Shown piece after piece: positions 18,816 through 26,458 of a stretch of DNA of 64,000 bases. Source of the stretch: Streptomyces deccanensis (GTDB lineage Bacteria; Actinomycetota; Actinomycetes; Streptomycetales; Streptomycetaceae); the NCBI RefSeq assembly GCF_022385335.1, contig NZ_CP092431.1, positions 5,890,001 to 5,954,000 on the forward strand. The letters run 5' to 3'. Position numbers and translations under genes: made by a program. The first letter of the stretch is position 1. Every line of letters starts with the position of its first letter. The notes below the pieces were generated by a model that had not been told where the DNA came from, searched no databases, and was given only the letters and a program-made list of their open reading frames with translations.

Positions 18816-18851
18816 TTAGCGCCGGTTTTCGTTCCGATGTTCCTCAACCCC
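18816..18851 (-). repeat. Right terminal inverted repeat of the Tn3-family transposon (outer 36 bp)
   Basis: It reads TTAGCGCCGGTTTTCGTTCC and so on, and ends in CCCC. It matches the left end except for one base. The innermost two bases were separated from the rest by the IS insertion and now lie at 17774-17775. Confidence 0.88.
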
Positions 18852-18852
18852 C

Positions 18853-19125
18853 ACACATCGGCACGCTCCAACTGTGGGACATCGCGACCCAGCAGCCCTG
18901 GGCGGCCCGCTGACCACCCCCAGCGAAGCCATCGCCCCCTGGCCTTCAGCCTCGACAGCACCACCCTCCACGCGGCCGGCACCCATGTCCCGCTCCAGCG
19001 CTACACCAACGACCCCACCCAGGCCGTCACCCGGATCTGCGCCCGCACCAGCGGCGCCGACCTGACGCCTGCTCAATTGCACACGTCGTGCCCGACGCGC
19101 CGTACCGCAAGGAGCGCGGCCGCTG
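18853..19125 (+). pseudogene. C-terminal fragment of a WD40-repeat protein
   Basis: Directly outside the transposon end the plus strand reads TLQLWDIATQQPWAAR in one frame. It then reads PLAFSLDSTTLHAAGTHVPL and QRYTNDPTQAVTRICART in a second frame, and VVPDAPYRKERGR in a third. These match the last blade and tail typical of Streptomyces WD40/ATPase proteins. The N-terminal part is not on the other side of the transposon, so the gene was cut and the flank then changed. Confidence 0.7.
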
Positions 19126-19335
19126 ATTTCCGGGGGCGTCACAGCTCGTAGCGCGATGCTTGTCTGGGCCGCCGTCTGCGCTGGTCAGCCCCACGGCCTG
19201 CGTGAGCGATACGTGAGCGGATGGTGCAGCACAGGCCCCCACAGGATGGATCGGCCCTCAAGCCGAACGCCGTTGACCAGGCAAAAACAGACGGCCGAAC
19301 ACCACCCGGAATCACCCGTCATGATCGCGCAAGCC

Positions 19336-19377
19336 CTCGTAATGCGTAGGTCTCGGGTTCGAATCCCGAAGGCGGCT
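19336..19377 (+). other. 3' fragment of tRNA-Thr(CGU): probable attR of an integrated island
   Basis: The stretch starts at the anticodon loop (CTCGTAA, anticodon CGT) and includes the 3' anticodon arm TGCGT, the variable region, a full T arm (TCGGG TTCGAAT CCCGA) and the 3' acceptor strand AGGCGGC plus discriminator. The 5' half is missing: no D arm or GCCGCCT strand is found upstream. A 3' tRNA piece from the anticodon loop onward is the usual attachment core left at the distal end of tRNA-integrated elements. The intact gene should lie to the left, outside the window. Confidence 0.8.
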
Positions 19378-19383
19378 CTTTTG

Positions 19384-19418
19384 AAGCCCAGCCCAGACGT
19401 TGTCTGAGCTGGGCTTTT
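19384..19418 (+). terminator. Rho-independent terminator of the tRNA-Thr locus
   Basis: AAGCCCAGC at 19384-19392 pairs with GCTGGGCTT, with an inner CAGAC/GTCTG extension, and TTTT ends the stem. Its position right after the tRNA 3' end marks the return to ordinary chromosome. Confidence 0.8.
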
Positions 19419-19429
19419 GCGTTCGGCGG

Positions 19430-19623
19430 ATGCGACGGCGGCGCATCGTGCGGGCTGCCTTGCTGGCCCTGGTCTCAGTTGTGGTCTGTAGCGGGCTCTG
19501 GCTGGGACTTGGTCTCCCATACGGCGCATCGCGTCCTTCGAGAGCCGACCGGACCGGGCCGGCGGACACCACCCTCGGCCTGGCCGCCGTGGACGAGGCG
19601 ATGCCTGGGGGAAGGAGGCGCGC
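19430..19623 (+). other. Possible signal-peptide-like ORF, doubtful
   Basis: ATG at 19430 opens a frame that begins MRRRRIVRAALLALVSVVVC, which resembles an export signal. It then runs in frame into the SUKH gene on the same strand with no stop until 19849. It has no clear ribosome site and may be a remnant or chance. Confidence 0.15.
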
Positions 19624-20085
19624 GTGGCGGATCGGTCGGGAGCGGGGGTGGTGCGATTGTCGGGTGTTTTGGCCGGGGGTGGTCGGTGGTCGGCGACCGT
19701 GGCGGACGTGCGGCGTGTTCGGGAGGTCTGGGGCGAGTTGGGGATCCATTGTTCGTCTTTCGCGCTGCGGTTTGTCGAGGAGTTCGAGGGGAGCGGCTTC
19801 GCGTACCCGCGCCATCCGCTCGATCTGGGGGCGCACCGCTGCGAACTGAACGCCGAGCGCGCCAGTCGTATCGTCTGCGGCGAGAAACTGCGCGCCTACG
19901 AGCAGCGGGCCGGGCGGAGGCTGACGCCGGAGGGCGCCGCGGCCTCCAGCCCTCTCGTGCTGCTTGTCGGGGAGGGGGGGCGGACGTATGGCGCCTACGA
20001 CGCGTTCCTGGCGCTCTACGGCGAGAGCCCGGAGGAGGCGTTGGTGCGTCTCCTCGACAGCGTTCGCCCTGTGCGACTCAAGTGA
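19624..20085 (+). CDS. SUKH-3-type immunity protein
   Basis: The protein has 153 aa from GTG at 19624, with GGAAGGAGG just upstream. It reads as a SUKH-3 domain: a helical opening (VADVRRVREVWGELG), a central FVEEFEGSGFAYP strand, and a closing stretch GRTYGAYDAFLALYG then ESPEEALVRLL. SUKH proteins usually neutralise secreted or contact-delivered nuclease toxins. No polymorphic toxin gene is visible nearby, so this is an orphan immunity gene, located 250 bp outside the island boundary. The family call is by eye. Confidence 0.7.
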   Translation: MADRSGAGVVRLSGVLAGGGRWSATVADVRRVREVWGELGIHCSSFALRFVEEFEGSGFAYPRHPLDLGAHRCELNAERASRIVCGEKLRAYEQRAGRRLTPEGAAASSPLVLLVGEGGRTYGAYDAFLALYGESPEEALVRLLDSVRPVRLK

Positions 20086-20143
20086 TCGACGTGACTGGAG
20101 TGTCTCGGCGGGGGGCTTGATCGGTAGGCGGTGGGGCGAGGTG

Positions 20144-21358
20144 TCAGTCGGCCCCCGGGCGGGTCGTGGGGAAGGCGTGCTTGTGGGCGGTGACGACCAC
20201 GAGGAGGACCGGGGTCATGAGCGCGAGGACGCTCCAGGGGAAGGACTTGGGGCCGAGGCCGTCCAGGAGGATGCCGCCGGCCGCCCCGCCGCCGGCCATG
20301 GCCGAGTTCCACGTGGTGACCAGTAGGGCCTGGCCCCGGTCGCCTGCCGCGTCGGTGACGGCGGTCTGCAGGAGGGTGGTGACGCCACCCCAACCGAGGC
20401 CCCACAGCACCATCGCCGCGTAGACCACGACCACGTTCTCGGCCAGTGCCGCGAGGAGCACGGAGGCGGCGAGGAACAAGGCGCTGCTGACGATGGTCAG
20501 TTGACGCAGGCGTCGGTCGACCAGGACGCCCGTGATCCAGATGCTCGCCACGGACGCGATGCCGAGGACCAGCAGGACACCGTCGCGGGATTCGGCCATG
20601 CCGTGGGCGTCCAGGAAGGTGGCGATGTACGTGTAGAGGATGTTGTGGGCCAGCACGTAGGCCGCGACCACGAACAGGACCGCCGCGACCCCCGGAAGGG
20701 ACAGGGCCTTCAGGACGGGCTCGCGGGTCTCCGGCCGTCGGCCCGGGGCGTCCGGGACCGACACCGCGATCCACCCCAGCAGCGCCACGGAGACCAGCGT
20801 CACGAGGCCGAAGGTCATGCGCCAGCCGAAGAGTTCGCCGAGGAAGGTCCCGAGCGGGATGCCCAAGGACAGGGCCAGCGGTACGCCTGCCATGGTGATG
20901 GCGATGGCCCGGCCCTGGAGGTGCGGGGGCGCCAGGCGCCGTGCGTAGCCGACGAGTTCGGCCCAGACCGCGGCCGCGGCGACACCGGCGAGCAGCCGGA
21001 ACACCATCGTCAGGGGGTAGTGGGACGAGAGGGCGGTGACCAGGTTGGCCACCGCGAACACCGCCACCGCCGGCAACAGCAGGCGCTTGCGCCGCCAGGC
21101 CGCCGTCATGACCGACAGGGGGATCGCCGCGACGCCGGTGGCGATCGCGTAGACCGTCAGGGCCTGGCCCATCGCCGATTCGCTCACCGACATGTCACGG
21201 GCCATCTCGGGGAGCACACCCGCCGGGAGCGCCTCGGTCAGGATCCCCACGAAGGCGGCTGTGGCCAGCGCCAGGAGCGGTGAGAGGGGCAGTTCTCGGT
21301 CGTTGGCCGCTGCCGTCGGAGTGGATGTGCTCAGCAGTTCTGTCCGGGAGGTCGACAT
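20144..21358 (-). CDS. MFS efflux transporter (DHA1/AraJ-like, 12 TM)
   Basis: The protein has 404 aa with about 12 hydrophobic segments. The loop 2-3 motif is degenerate, and the EALPAGVLPEMARDM stretch in TM1 is typical of the arabinose-efflux (AraJ/CmlR) group. It begins MSTSRTELLSTS from ATG at 21358. It is divergent from a MerR regulator, with a perfect palindrome in the 63-nt gap, so drug- or metabolite-induced export is the likely role. The substrate is unknown. Confidence 0.9.
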   Translation of the reverse strand: MSTSRTELLSTSTPTAAANDRELPLSPLLALATAAFVGILTEALPAGVLPEMARDMSVSESAMGQALTVYAIATGVAAIPLSVMTAAWRRKRLLLPAVAVFAVANLVTALSSHYPLTMVFRLLAGVAAAAVWAELVGYARRLAPPHLQGRAIAITMAGVPLALSLGIPLGTFLGELFGWRMTFGLVTLVSVALLGWIAVSVPDAPGRRPETREPVLKALSLPGVAAVLFVVAAYVLAHNILYTYIATFLDAHGMAESRDGVLLVLGIASVASIWITGVLVDRRLRQLTIVSSALFLAASVLLAALAENVVVVYAAMVLWGLGWGGVTTLLQTAVTDAAGDRGQALLVTTWNSAMAGGGAAGGILLDGLGPKSFPWSVLALMTPVLLVVVTAHKHAFPTTRPGAD

Positions 21359-21372
21359 GGTCGTATCCTCAA

Positions 21373-21394
21373 ACCCTCACATCGGTGTGAGGGT
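21373..21394. promoter_or_regulatory. MerR operator: 9-bp inverted repeat
   Basis: ACCCTCACA and TGTGAGGGT flank TCGG, giving a perfect 22-bp hyphenated palindrome between the transporter and regulator starts. This is where a MerR protein would sit between -35 and -10 elements. Confidence 0.8.
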
Positions 21395-21421
21395 CAAGCC
21401 CGTACGAACGAGGTGGGTCAC

Positions 21422-21796
21422 ATGCGGATCGGGGAGCTGTCCGAGCGGACCGGAACCCCTCGTCGGCTGCTGCGCTACTACGAGGAGCAGGGCCTGCTCG
21501 TCGCCGACCGCGCGCCCAACGGCTACCGCGACTATGCCGAGGGCTGTGTGAACCGGGTCCTGCAGATCAGAGGACTCCTCGACTCCGGGCTGTCGACGCG
21601 GATCATCAAGCAGATCCTGCCGTGCATCAACGACCCCCGGGGCATCCACGTATCCGACGCGACGCCGGAGACGATCGCCATCCTGGAGGGCGAGCGCCGG
21701 CGCATGACCGACCGCATCGCGTGCCTGACGCGCAGCAGGGAGGCCATCTCCGGGTACCTCGACGCCGTGCGCCGTGGGTCCGCCGGCGCGGCCTGA
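21422..21796 (+). CDS. MerR-family transcriptional regulator
   Basis: ATG at 21422 follows GAGG (21410-21413) and gives 124 aa; a GTG at 21413 is also in frame. The winged HTH reads MRIGELSERTGTPRRLLRYY, then EEQGLLVADRAPNGYRDY, followed by a dimerising coiled coil (about residues 75-115). No Cys cluster suggests metal sensing, so an organic ligand is likelier. It probably controls the divergent MFS pump through the palindrome at 21373-21394. Confidence 0.92.
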   Translation: MRIGELSERTGTPRRLLRYYEEQGLLVADRAPNGYRDYAEGCVNRVLQIRGLLDSGLSTRIIKQILPCINDPRGIHVSDATPETIAILEGERRRMTDRIACLTRSREAISGYLDAVRRGSAGAA

Positions 21797-21845
21797 CCGT
21801 ATGGGGTGCGTGGGGTCGGTACGACGGCGTGGGCTTCCGTTGGGG

Positions 21846-22139
21846 TCAGCGGCCCACCTCGTGGTGGTGGCCCGTCGGGCCCGGGAGGGGTTTGAGGTCC
21901 ACCTGGATGCGGTGGGTGGTGTCGTGGCTGACCGTGCCGCCCAGGCGGGCCTCCACGACGCCGAGGCGGAGGCCCGCGCCGCCCTCGCCCGAGCGGTGGA
22001 ACTGGACCGCGAACTCCAGGCTGACCTGCTCCACGCTGAACCGCCAGTCGCTCGCCGCGCCCTCCGCCTGGGCCCGGGCCAGTTCCGCGCGGACCGTGCC
22101 GATGGCTTCCGCGAGACCGACCGGTTCGGTATCGCTCAT
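21846..22139 (-). CDS. Trypco2-like protein (trypsin-co-occurring domain)
   Basis: This 97-aa protein starts at ATG 22139, preceded by GGGGTG. It begins GLAEAIGTVRAELARAQAEG, with a beta-rich second half (FSVEQVSLEFAVQFHRSG, then HRIQVDLKPLPG). This matches the small trypco2 domain known to accompany trypsin-like proteases in actinobacterial conflict or signalling systems. It is divergent from exactly such a protease (start 22258, 118-bp gap), which supports the call. The function is unknown; it is probably a regulatory partner or recruitment module. Confidence 0.7.
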   Translation of the reverse strand: MSDTEPVGLAEAIGTVRAELARAQAEGAASDWRFSVEQVSLEFAVQFHRSGEGGAGLRLGVVEARLGGTVSHDTTHRIQVDLKPLPGPTGHHHEVGR

Positions 22140-22257
22140 GTCAACACCCCGTCGGATTCTGTTGGTTGACTGCGTGGATCGAACGCGTCGATCGAACGAT
22201 CCAAGTTGGTTCACAAGTCTAGGGACGCACCATGCCCCGCGCGTAGTGTGATGTGGC

Positions 22258-23832
22258 ATGGGGGAATTGCGTGCGGACTGGAGACTCCGGCTGCGGCGCG
22301 GGAGTGCGCGGGGCCCCATCTGCGGCGCCGGGGTGCTCGTCGATCAGAACACCGCGTTGACCTGCGCCCATGTGGTGCGGGATCCGGGTGCCGTCATGTG
22401 GGTCGAGTTCGCGGAGAACAGTGAGATCGAAGGGGTGGCCGCGCGGGTGCTGCCCGGCGGTTGGCTCGCTGACGGGGAGGGCGGCGAGGACGTCGCCGTA
22501 CTGCGGTTGGACGCGCCCCGGCCCCAGGCGCGGCCCGCCCGGCTGGAGACCGGGTTGTGGGGCGGCATGGAGGTGTCCGCCACCGGGTACGCGGAGGGCT
22601 TCGACGACGGGATGAGTCTGTGGGGGCGGATCGGCGGGGTCAGCGGTGAGCGGGTGCAGCTCGACGCCGTGACAAAGGCCGAGGTGGTGCGTCGGGGGTT
22701 CAGCGGGGCCGCCGTGTGCACCCGGCCGGAGGAGGGGCGGCCCGCGCGGGTCGTCGGGCTCGTCGTCAGCTGGCGCGGGGACATGGGCGAGGTGTTGCCC
22801 GAGAACAACCGGCTCGCCTTCTCGTATCTCATTCCCGTCGCGCGTATCGCCGAACTGTCGCCCGTTGTCGCCGAGTTGACCGGTCCGTACGCCTGGGACC
22901 ACGGGTTCGAGGAGCGGCTCGCGCGGTGGTTCGGTGACGACCACGCCGACGAGGAGCCGGTCAAGGTCACCGTGGTGCCTCCGGGGAGCGGGAAGGACCG
23001 GTCCCTGCGGCACCTCGTGCACCTGGCCGATCTCGTCCACCGGGGCGGTGCGTCCAGTCGGCCCGACCTCGCCGATCACGCACTGGGGCACATCGCCTTC
23101 CCGCCCGGACGGTATCTGGCGTACTGGGACTGGCTGCTCGGGACCCGGCCGCCCCCGCCCGGGCCGCCGCCCACGCTCGTGGGTGAGCGGCGGGCCACCG
23201 TCGTGGTCGACGGGCTCGACGAGGAGCCCGAGCCGGGCGCGCTGATCGCGCTGCTCGCCCGATTACGGACGCTCGGCTTCCGGCTGTTGCTGGTCTTCCG
23301 GCACGAGGGCGGCACCGGGTGGAACGCCGCCCGCGACGAACTCCTCGCGCCCGCGCTCCTCGACCATGCCGACGCGCTCCTCGCCCGGCTGGAACGGGCC
23401 GAGTTCAGCCGCGCGGTGCGGCACGGTGTCGTCGACAGCGCCTCCCTCGGCTCCCTCACCGAGACGGCGGAACGGCGCCGGAGCGAGCGCCGGTTGCTCG
23501 ACGGGGACGGGGGGAGTGGGGGGAGCGTGGGGAGTCGGGCAGGTGGAGGCGGTGGGGGTAGCGGGGGTAGTGGGGGTAGTGGAGGTAGTGGGGGCATCGA
23601 TCCGCAGCAACGGCTCGCCCGGCTACGGGAGTTGATCCGCACCCTTCGCGCGGATCTGCGCCGCGTGGGAGAGCGGGCGGGTGGGGCGTGGCCTTCCGGG
23701 GGCCGGGCGGGTGGAGGGTGGCCTGCCGGGGACCGTGCGTCCGACGGTCGTGCGTCCGACGGGCGTGCATCCGAAAGTCGTGCGTCCGACGGTCGTGCGG
23801 CCGGAGATTGGCCTTCCGGAGGTCTGACATGA
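22258..23832 (+). CDS. Trypsin-like serine protease with low-complexity tail, effector-like
   Basis: The protein has 524 aa with no signal peptide, so it is cytosolic. The S1 protease domain is at residues 10-205: H38 (LTCAHVV), D78 (GEDVAVLRL) and S149 (RRGFSGAAV). A middle region (about 215-390) has STAND-like remnants (TVVVDGLDEE, RLLLVFRHEGG) but no clear P-loop. The tail has Gly-Ser repeats (GGSGG, 23555-23592) and RASDG repeats (23738-23805). The stop overlaps the kinase start as ATGA, so the two are translationally coupled. Proteases of this type act as regulated effectors. The target is unknown. Confidence 0.85.
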   Translation: MGELRADWRLRLRRGSARGPICGAGVLVDQNTALTCAHVVRDPGAVMWVEFAENSEIEGVAARVLPGGWLADGEGGEDVAVLRLDAPRPQARPARLETGLWGGMEVSATGYAEGFDDGMSLWGRIGGVSGERVQLDAVTKAEVVRRGFSGAAVCTRPEEGRPARVVGLVVSWRGDMGEVLPENNRLAFSYLIPVARIAELSPVVAELTGPYAWDHGFEERLARWFGDDHADEEPVKVTVVPPGSGKDRSLRHLVHLADLVHRGGASSRPDLADHALGHIAFPPGRYLAYWDWLLGTRPPPPGPPPTLVGERRATVVVDGLDEEPEPGALIALLARLRTLGFRLLLVFRHEGGTGWNAARDELLAPALLDHADALLARLERAEFSRAVRHGVVDSASLGSLTETAERRRSERRLLDGDGGSGGSVGSRAGGGGGGSGGSGGSGGSGGIDPQQRLARLRELIRTLRADLRRVGERAGGAWPSGGRAGGGWPAGDRASDGRASDGRASESRASDGRAAGDWPSGGLT

Positions 23833-26318
23833 AATTCGCCGCTCGGTTCGGGATGGGGGCGGGTGGTCCGGAGGCGGGGGCTCCGGTCACCGGTGGCTCC
23901 TGGGGGCCGGGGGCGGGCGCGCCCGGGGGAGTCGGGGCAGGTGGGGCGGGTGACTCAGGTGGTTCGGGGGTGGGGCCGGCGGGCCGCTCCGGGGGTGAGG
24001 GGGCGGGGGCGGGCACATGTCCGCATCGGCGGTTCAGTGGTGCTCCGTGTGGGGGGAGTCTGCTGCCCACCGGGTACTGCGCCGTTTGCGGGCGGGCCGA
24101 GGACGGGCCCCGGTTGCCCGCGTTGCCCGAGGAGCCTTGGGAGTTCGGGCCCGCCGAGTTGCTCGCGCTGCCCGAGCGGGCGTCGCGGCCCGCGCAGGAG
24201 CGGCTCATCCATCCCGAGGCTCCGCTGCGCGTGCGGATGGTCTGCTCGTCCGCCGAGTGCGGCATCACCTTCGCGCCGCCGTACACCGTCGGCCCGGTGC
24301 CGGTCGAGGGGTACTGCCCGGCCTGCGGCGAGCCCTACTCGTACCGGCCCGAACTCGCCGAGGGCGATGTGCTGCGCGACCAGTACCGGATCATGGGGCC
24401 CATCGCGCACGGCGGTCAGGGCTGGGTCTATCTCGCCGAGGACACGCACCTCGGAGACGTCGTCGCCGTGAAGGGGCTGCTCAACCGGTACGAGCAGGAC
24501 GGGGCCCGGCTCGCCGACGTCGAACGCCGCAACCTCGTCGCCATCCGCCACCCCCGTATCGTCCAGATCCGCGACTTCGTCGCCCGGCGCGACGACTCCG
24601 GGCGGGTCACCGGCGGGTACATCGTCATGGACGACGTCGGCGACGGCACCCTCGACAAGGTCGTCAAGGAGACCCGGCGCGGGGAGTCCGTCCTCGACAT
24701 CGAGCACGTGGCCGCGTACGGCTGTCAGATCCTCGAAGCCCTCGTCCATCTGCACGCGGGCGGGGAGAAGGGCTTCGTGTACGGGGACATGAAGCCCTCG
24801 AACGTCGTGCACCACGGGGACGGCGTCAAGGTCATCGACCTCGGCGGGATGCGGGAGCGGGGCCAGAGCCAGCCGCCCGCCCACGTCACCCCCGACTACA
24901 TGGCGCCCGAGACGGCGTCCTCGCCCATGCCCACCACCGCCCACGACCTGCACACGGTCGGCGTCACCCTGCGGGAACTCGCCGGCTGGGCCGTCGACGA
25001 GGTGCCCGGCCTCGGCACCGCCTCCTTCCACGGCGTCGTCGACCGCGCCACCCGCACCGACCCCGGGCTGCGCTTCACCGACGCCCGCGAGATGGCCGGC
25101 CAACTGCGGGGCGCGCTGCGGGAGATCCGCGCCCTGCGCGGCAAGAGCGACCCGCCCGAACCCTCCGACTACTTCTGGCCGTCCCCCCAACTGCTCGGCG
25201 CCCGGCTCGGCACCGTGCCCGGTATCGAACACTGGCTCGAACGTGCTCGCCGTGACCGGTACGATCCGCCCCTCGCCCCCGCCCTCGACCTCGGCGCGCC
25301 CACCCTCACCGAGATCGCCCGCCGACTGCCGGTGCCCAGGCGCTACCCGGGCGACCCGCAGACCGCGCGGTTCGAGGTCAGCAGCGGCTACGACCCCGGC
25401 CGGCTCCTCGACCAGGAGGAGGGCAAGCCGCCCTCGGTCGAGATCCGCCTGCACAACGTACGGGTCCTGCTCGGCCGGAACACCCGCGACGACCTGGAAC
25501 GCGCCCAGGAGGAGCTGGACACCGCCGACTCCATCCCCGGGCCCTCCGCCGTACGGCGCTGGCGGCTGGAGTGGCACCGCGCGCTGGTCGCGCTGCGCCG
25601 GGCCGACCTCGACGACGACCTGCGCCGGGTCGCCGAGGCCAAGCGCCACTTCACCGCGGTCCGCCTCGAACTGCCCGGCGAGTACGCGCCCAAACTGGCC
25701 CTCGCCTACTGCGGGGAACGGCTCGGCGACGATACGTCCGGGCCCACGGCCAAGGAGTTGTACGAGGCCGTGTTCGCACGCAACCCCGCGCACGGGGGCG
25801 CGGCCCTGGGGCTCGCCCGGCTCGCGCTCCGCGCCGGCGACCGCCGGGCCGCCCTCGACGTCCTCGGCCGGGTCCGTCCCGGCACCCTGGACCACACCGT
25901 CACCCGGATCGCCTCCCTGCGCATCCGCGCGGCCCGGCTGCCCCGGGACGTCGATCCGCTGCCCGCGCCCAGCGAGGTCGACGCGGCCCTGGCCGAACTG
26001 AGCGACCTCGTCCGCCGGGAACCGGGTGCCGGCGGGCCGAGCCTGTCCGAGGACGAGGCGCTGCGGCTCAGCACCGAGCTGCACGAATGGAAGCTGGACG
26101 CGTTGCACAGCCGTGGCGACCGGCCCGGCCCCGGAGGAGCGGGGGGCGGGCGGCTCGATCCCGGCAGTCTGCGGCGGCTGAGCGCGCAGGAGAGGGAGCT
26201 GCGCGCACGGATCGAGTCGCACTATCGCCAACTCGCCGCCCGGCACGGGGAGTCGGCCGCCGCGCACGAACACCTCGTGGATCTTCTGCAGGCGGTACGG
26301 CCGCAGACGGTGGTGTGA
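23829..26318 (+). CDS. PknG-like serine/threonine kinase with zinc ribbons and TPR tail
   Basis: The protein has 829 aa. After a glycine-rich start come two Cys sets: C64/C74/C84/C87, and C139/C144 with C163/C166. The second is the rubredoxin-like module of PknG (EGYCPACGEPYSYRPEL). The kinase domain begins DQYRIMGPIAHGGQGWVYLA, very close to mycobacterial PknG. K215 is the ATP lysine, D320 the catalytic base (YGDMKPSNV) and D337 the metal ligand (IDLGG, in place of DFG as in PknG). The C-terminal 400 residues are helical repeats (TPR). PknG controls glutamate and TCA flux through the FHA protein GarA/OdhI. Here it is coupled to a protease upstream and sensor-like genes downstream. Confidence 0.92.
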   Translation: MKFAARFGMGAGGPEAGAPVTGGSWGPGAGAPGGVGAGGAGDSGGSGVGPAGRSGGEGAGAGTCPHRRFSGAPCGGSLLPTGYCAVCGRAEDGPRLPALPEEPWEFGPAELLALPERASRPAQERLIHPEAPLRVRMVCSSAECGITFAPPYTVGPVPVEGYCPACGEPYSYRPELAEGDVLRDQYRIMGPIAHGGQGWVYLAEDTHLGDVVAVKGLLNRYEQDGARLADVERRNLVAIRHPRIVQIRDFVARRDDSGRVTGGYIVMDDVGDGTLDKVVKETRRGESVLDIEHVAAYGCQILEALVHLHAGGEKGFVYGDMKPSNVVHHGDGVKVIDLGGMRERGQSQPPAHVTPDYMAPETASSPMPTTAHDLHTVGVTLRELAGWAVDEVPGLGTASFHGVVDRATRTDPGLRFTDAREMAGQLRGALREIRALRGKSDPPEPSDYFWPSPQLLGARLGTVPGIEHWLERARRDRYDPPLAPALDLGAPTLTEIARRLPVPRRYPGDPQTARFEVSSGYDPGRLLDQEEGKPPSVEIRLHNVRVLLGRNTRDDLERAQEELDTADSIPGPSAVRRWRLEWHRALVALRRADLDDDLRRVAEAKRHFTAVRLELPGEYAPKLALAYCGERLGDDTSGPTAKELYEAVFARNPAHGGAALGLARLALRAGDRRAALDVLGRVRPGTLDHTVTRIASLRIRAARLPRDVDPLPAPSEVDAALAELSDLVRREPGAGGPSLSEDEALRLSTELHEWKLDALHSRGDRPGPGGAGGGRLDPGSLRRLSAQERELRARIESHYRQLAARHGESAAAHEHLVDLLQAVRPQTVV

Positions 26319-26458
26319 CCACGGGGGCGGGGCGGCTCTTGGGGCTCCAGGGGCTCCGGTGGCTCCGGTGGCTCCCGCGGCTCCCGTGGCTCCGGAGCCT
26401 GGAGAGCAGTGTGCGCGGCGTCCATGTGGTTCGTACGGCTACGAACGGAGAAGGAACG

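Larger units (their letters stand above)
11564..18851. mobile_element. Tn3-family transposon, 7.3 kb, inactivated and carrying a nested IS element
   Basis: The ends are 38-bp inverted repeats that begin GGGG and contain GGAACGAAAAC, the hallmark of Tn3-family ends. Inside are a DDE_Tn3 transposase (broken by two frameshifts), a TetR gene, a divergent ketopantoate reductase-like gene, and a tyrosine recombinase that may act as the cointegrate resolvase (as TnpI does in Tn4430). An IS5-type element has inserted in the inner edge of the right repeat. No 5-bp target duplication flanks the unit: GACAT on the left against ACACA on the right. The flanks have therefore been rearranged since insertion. 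Confidence 0.88.

Noticed and set aside
19312..19836. Minus-strand ORF with RDSNPRPTHYEG-type sequence
   Set aside because: It is the antisense of the tRNA-Thr fragment, a well-known source of spurious ORFs.
21622..22251. Plus-strand ORF opposite the trypco2-like gene
   Set aside because: Shadow frame; the minus strand has a better start and a recognisable domain pairing with the adjacent protease.
23555..23592. CRISPR-like array in the GGTAGTGGG repeats
   Set aside because: Units are too short and have no unique spacers; they encode a Gly-Ser linker.
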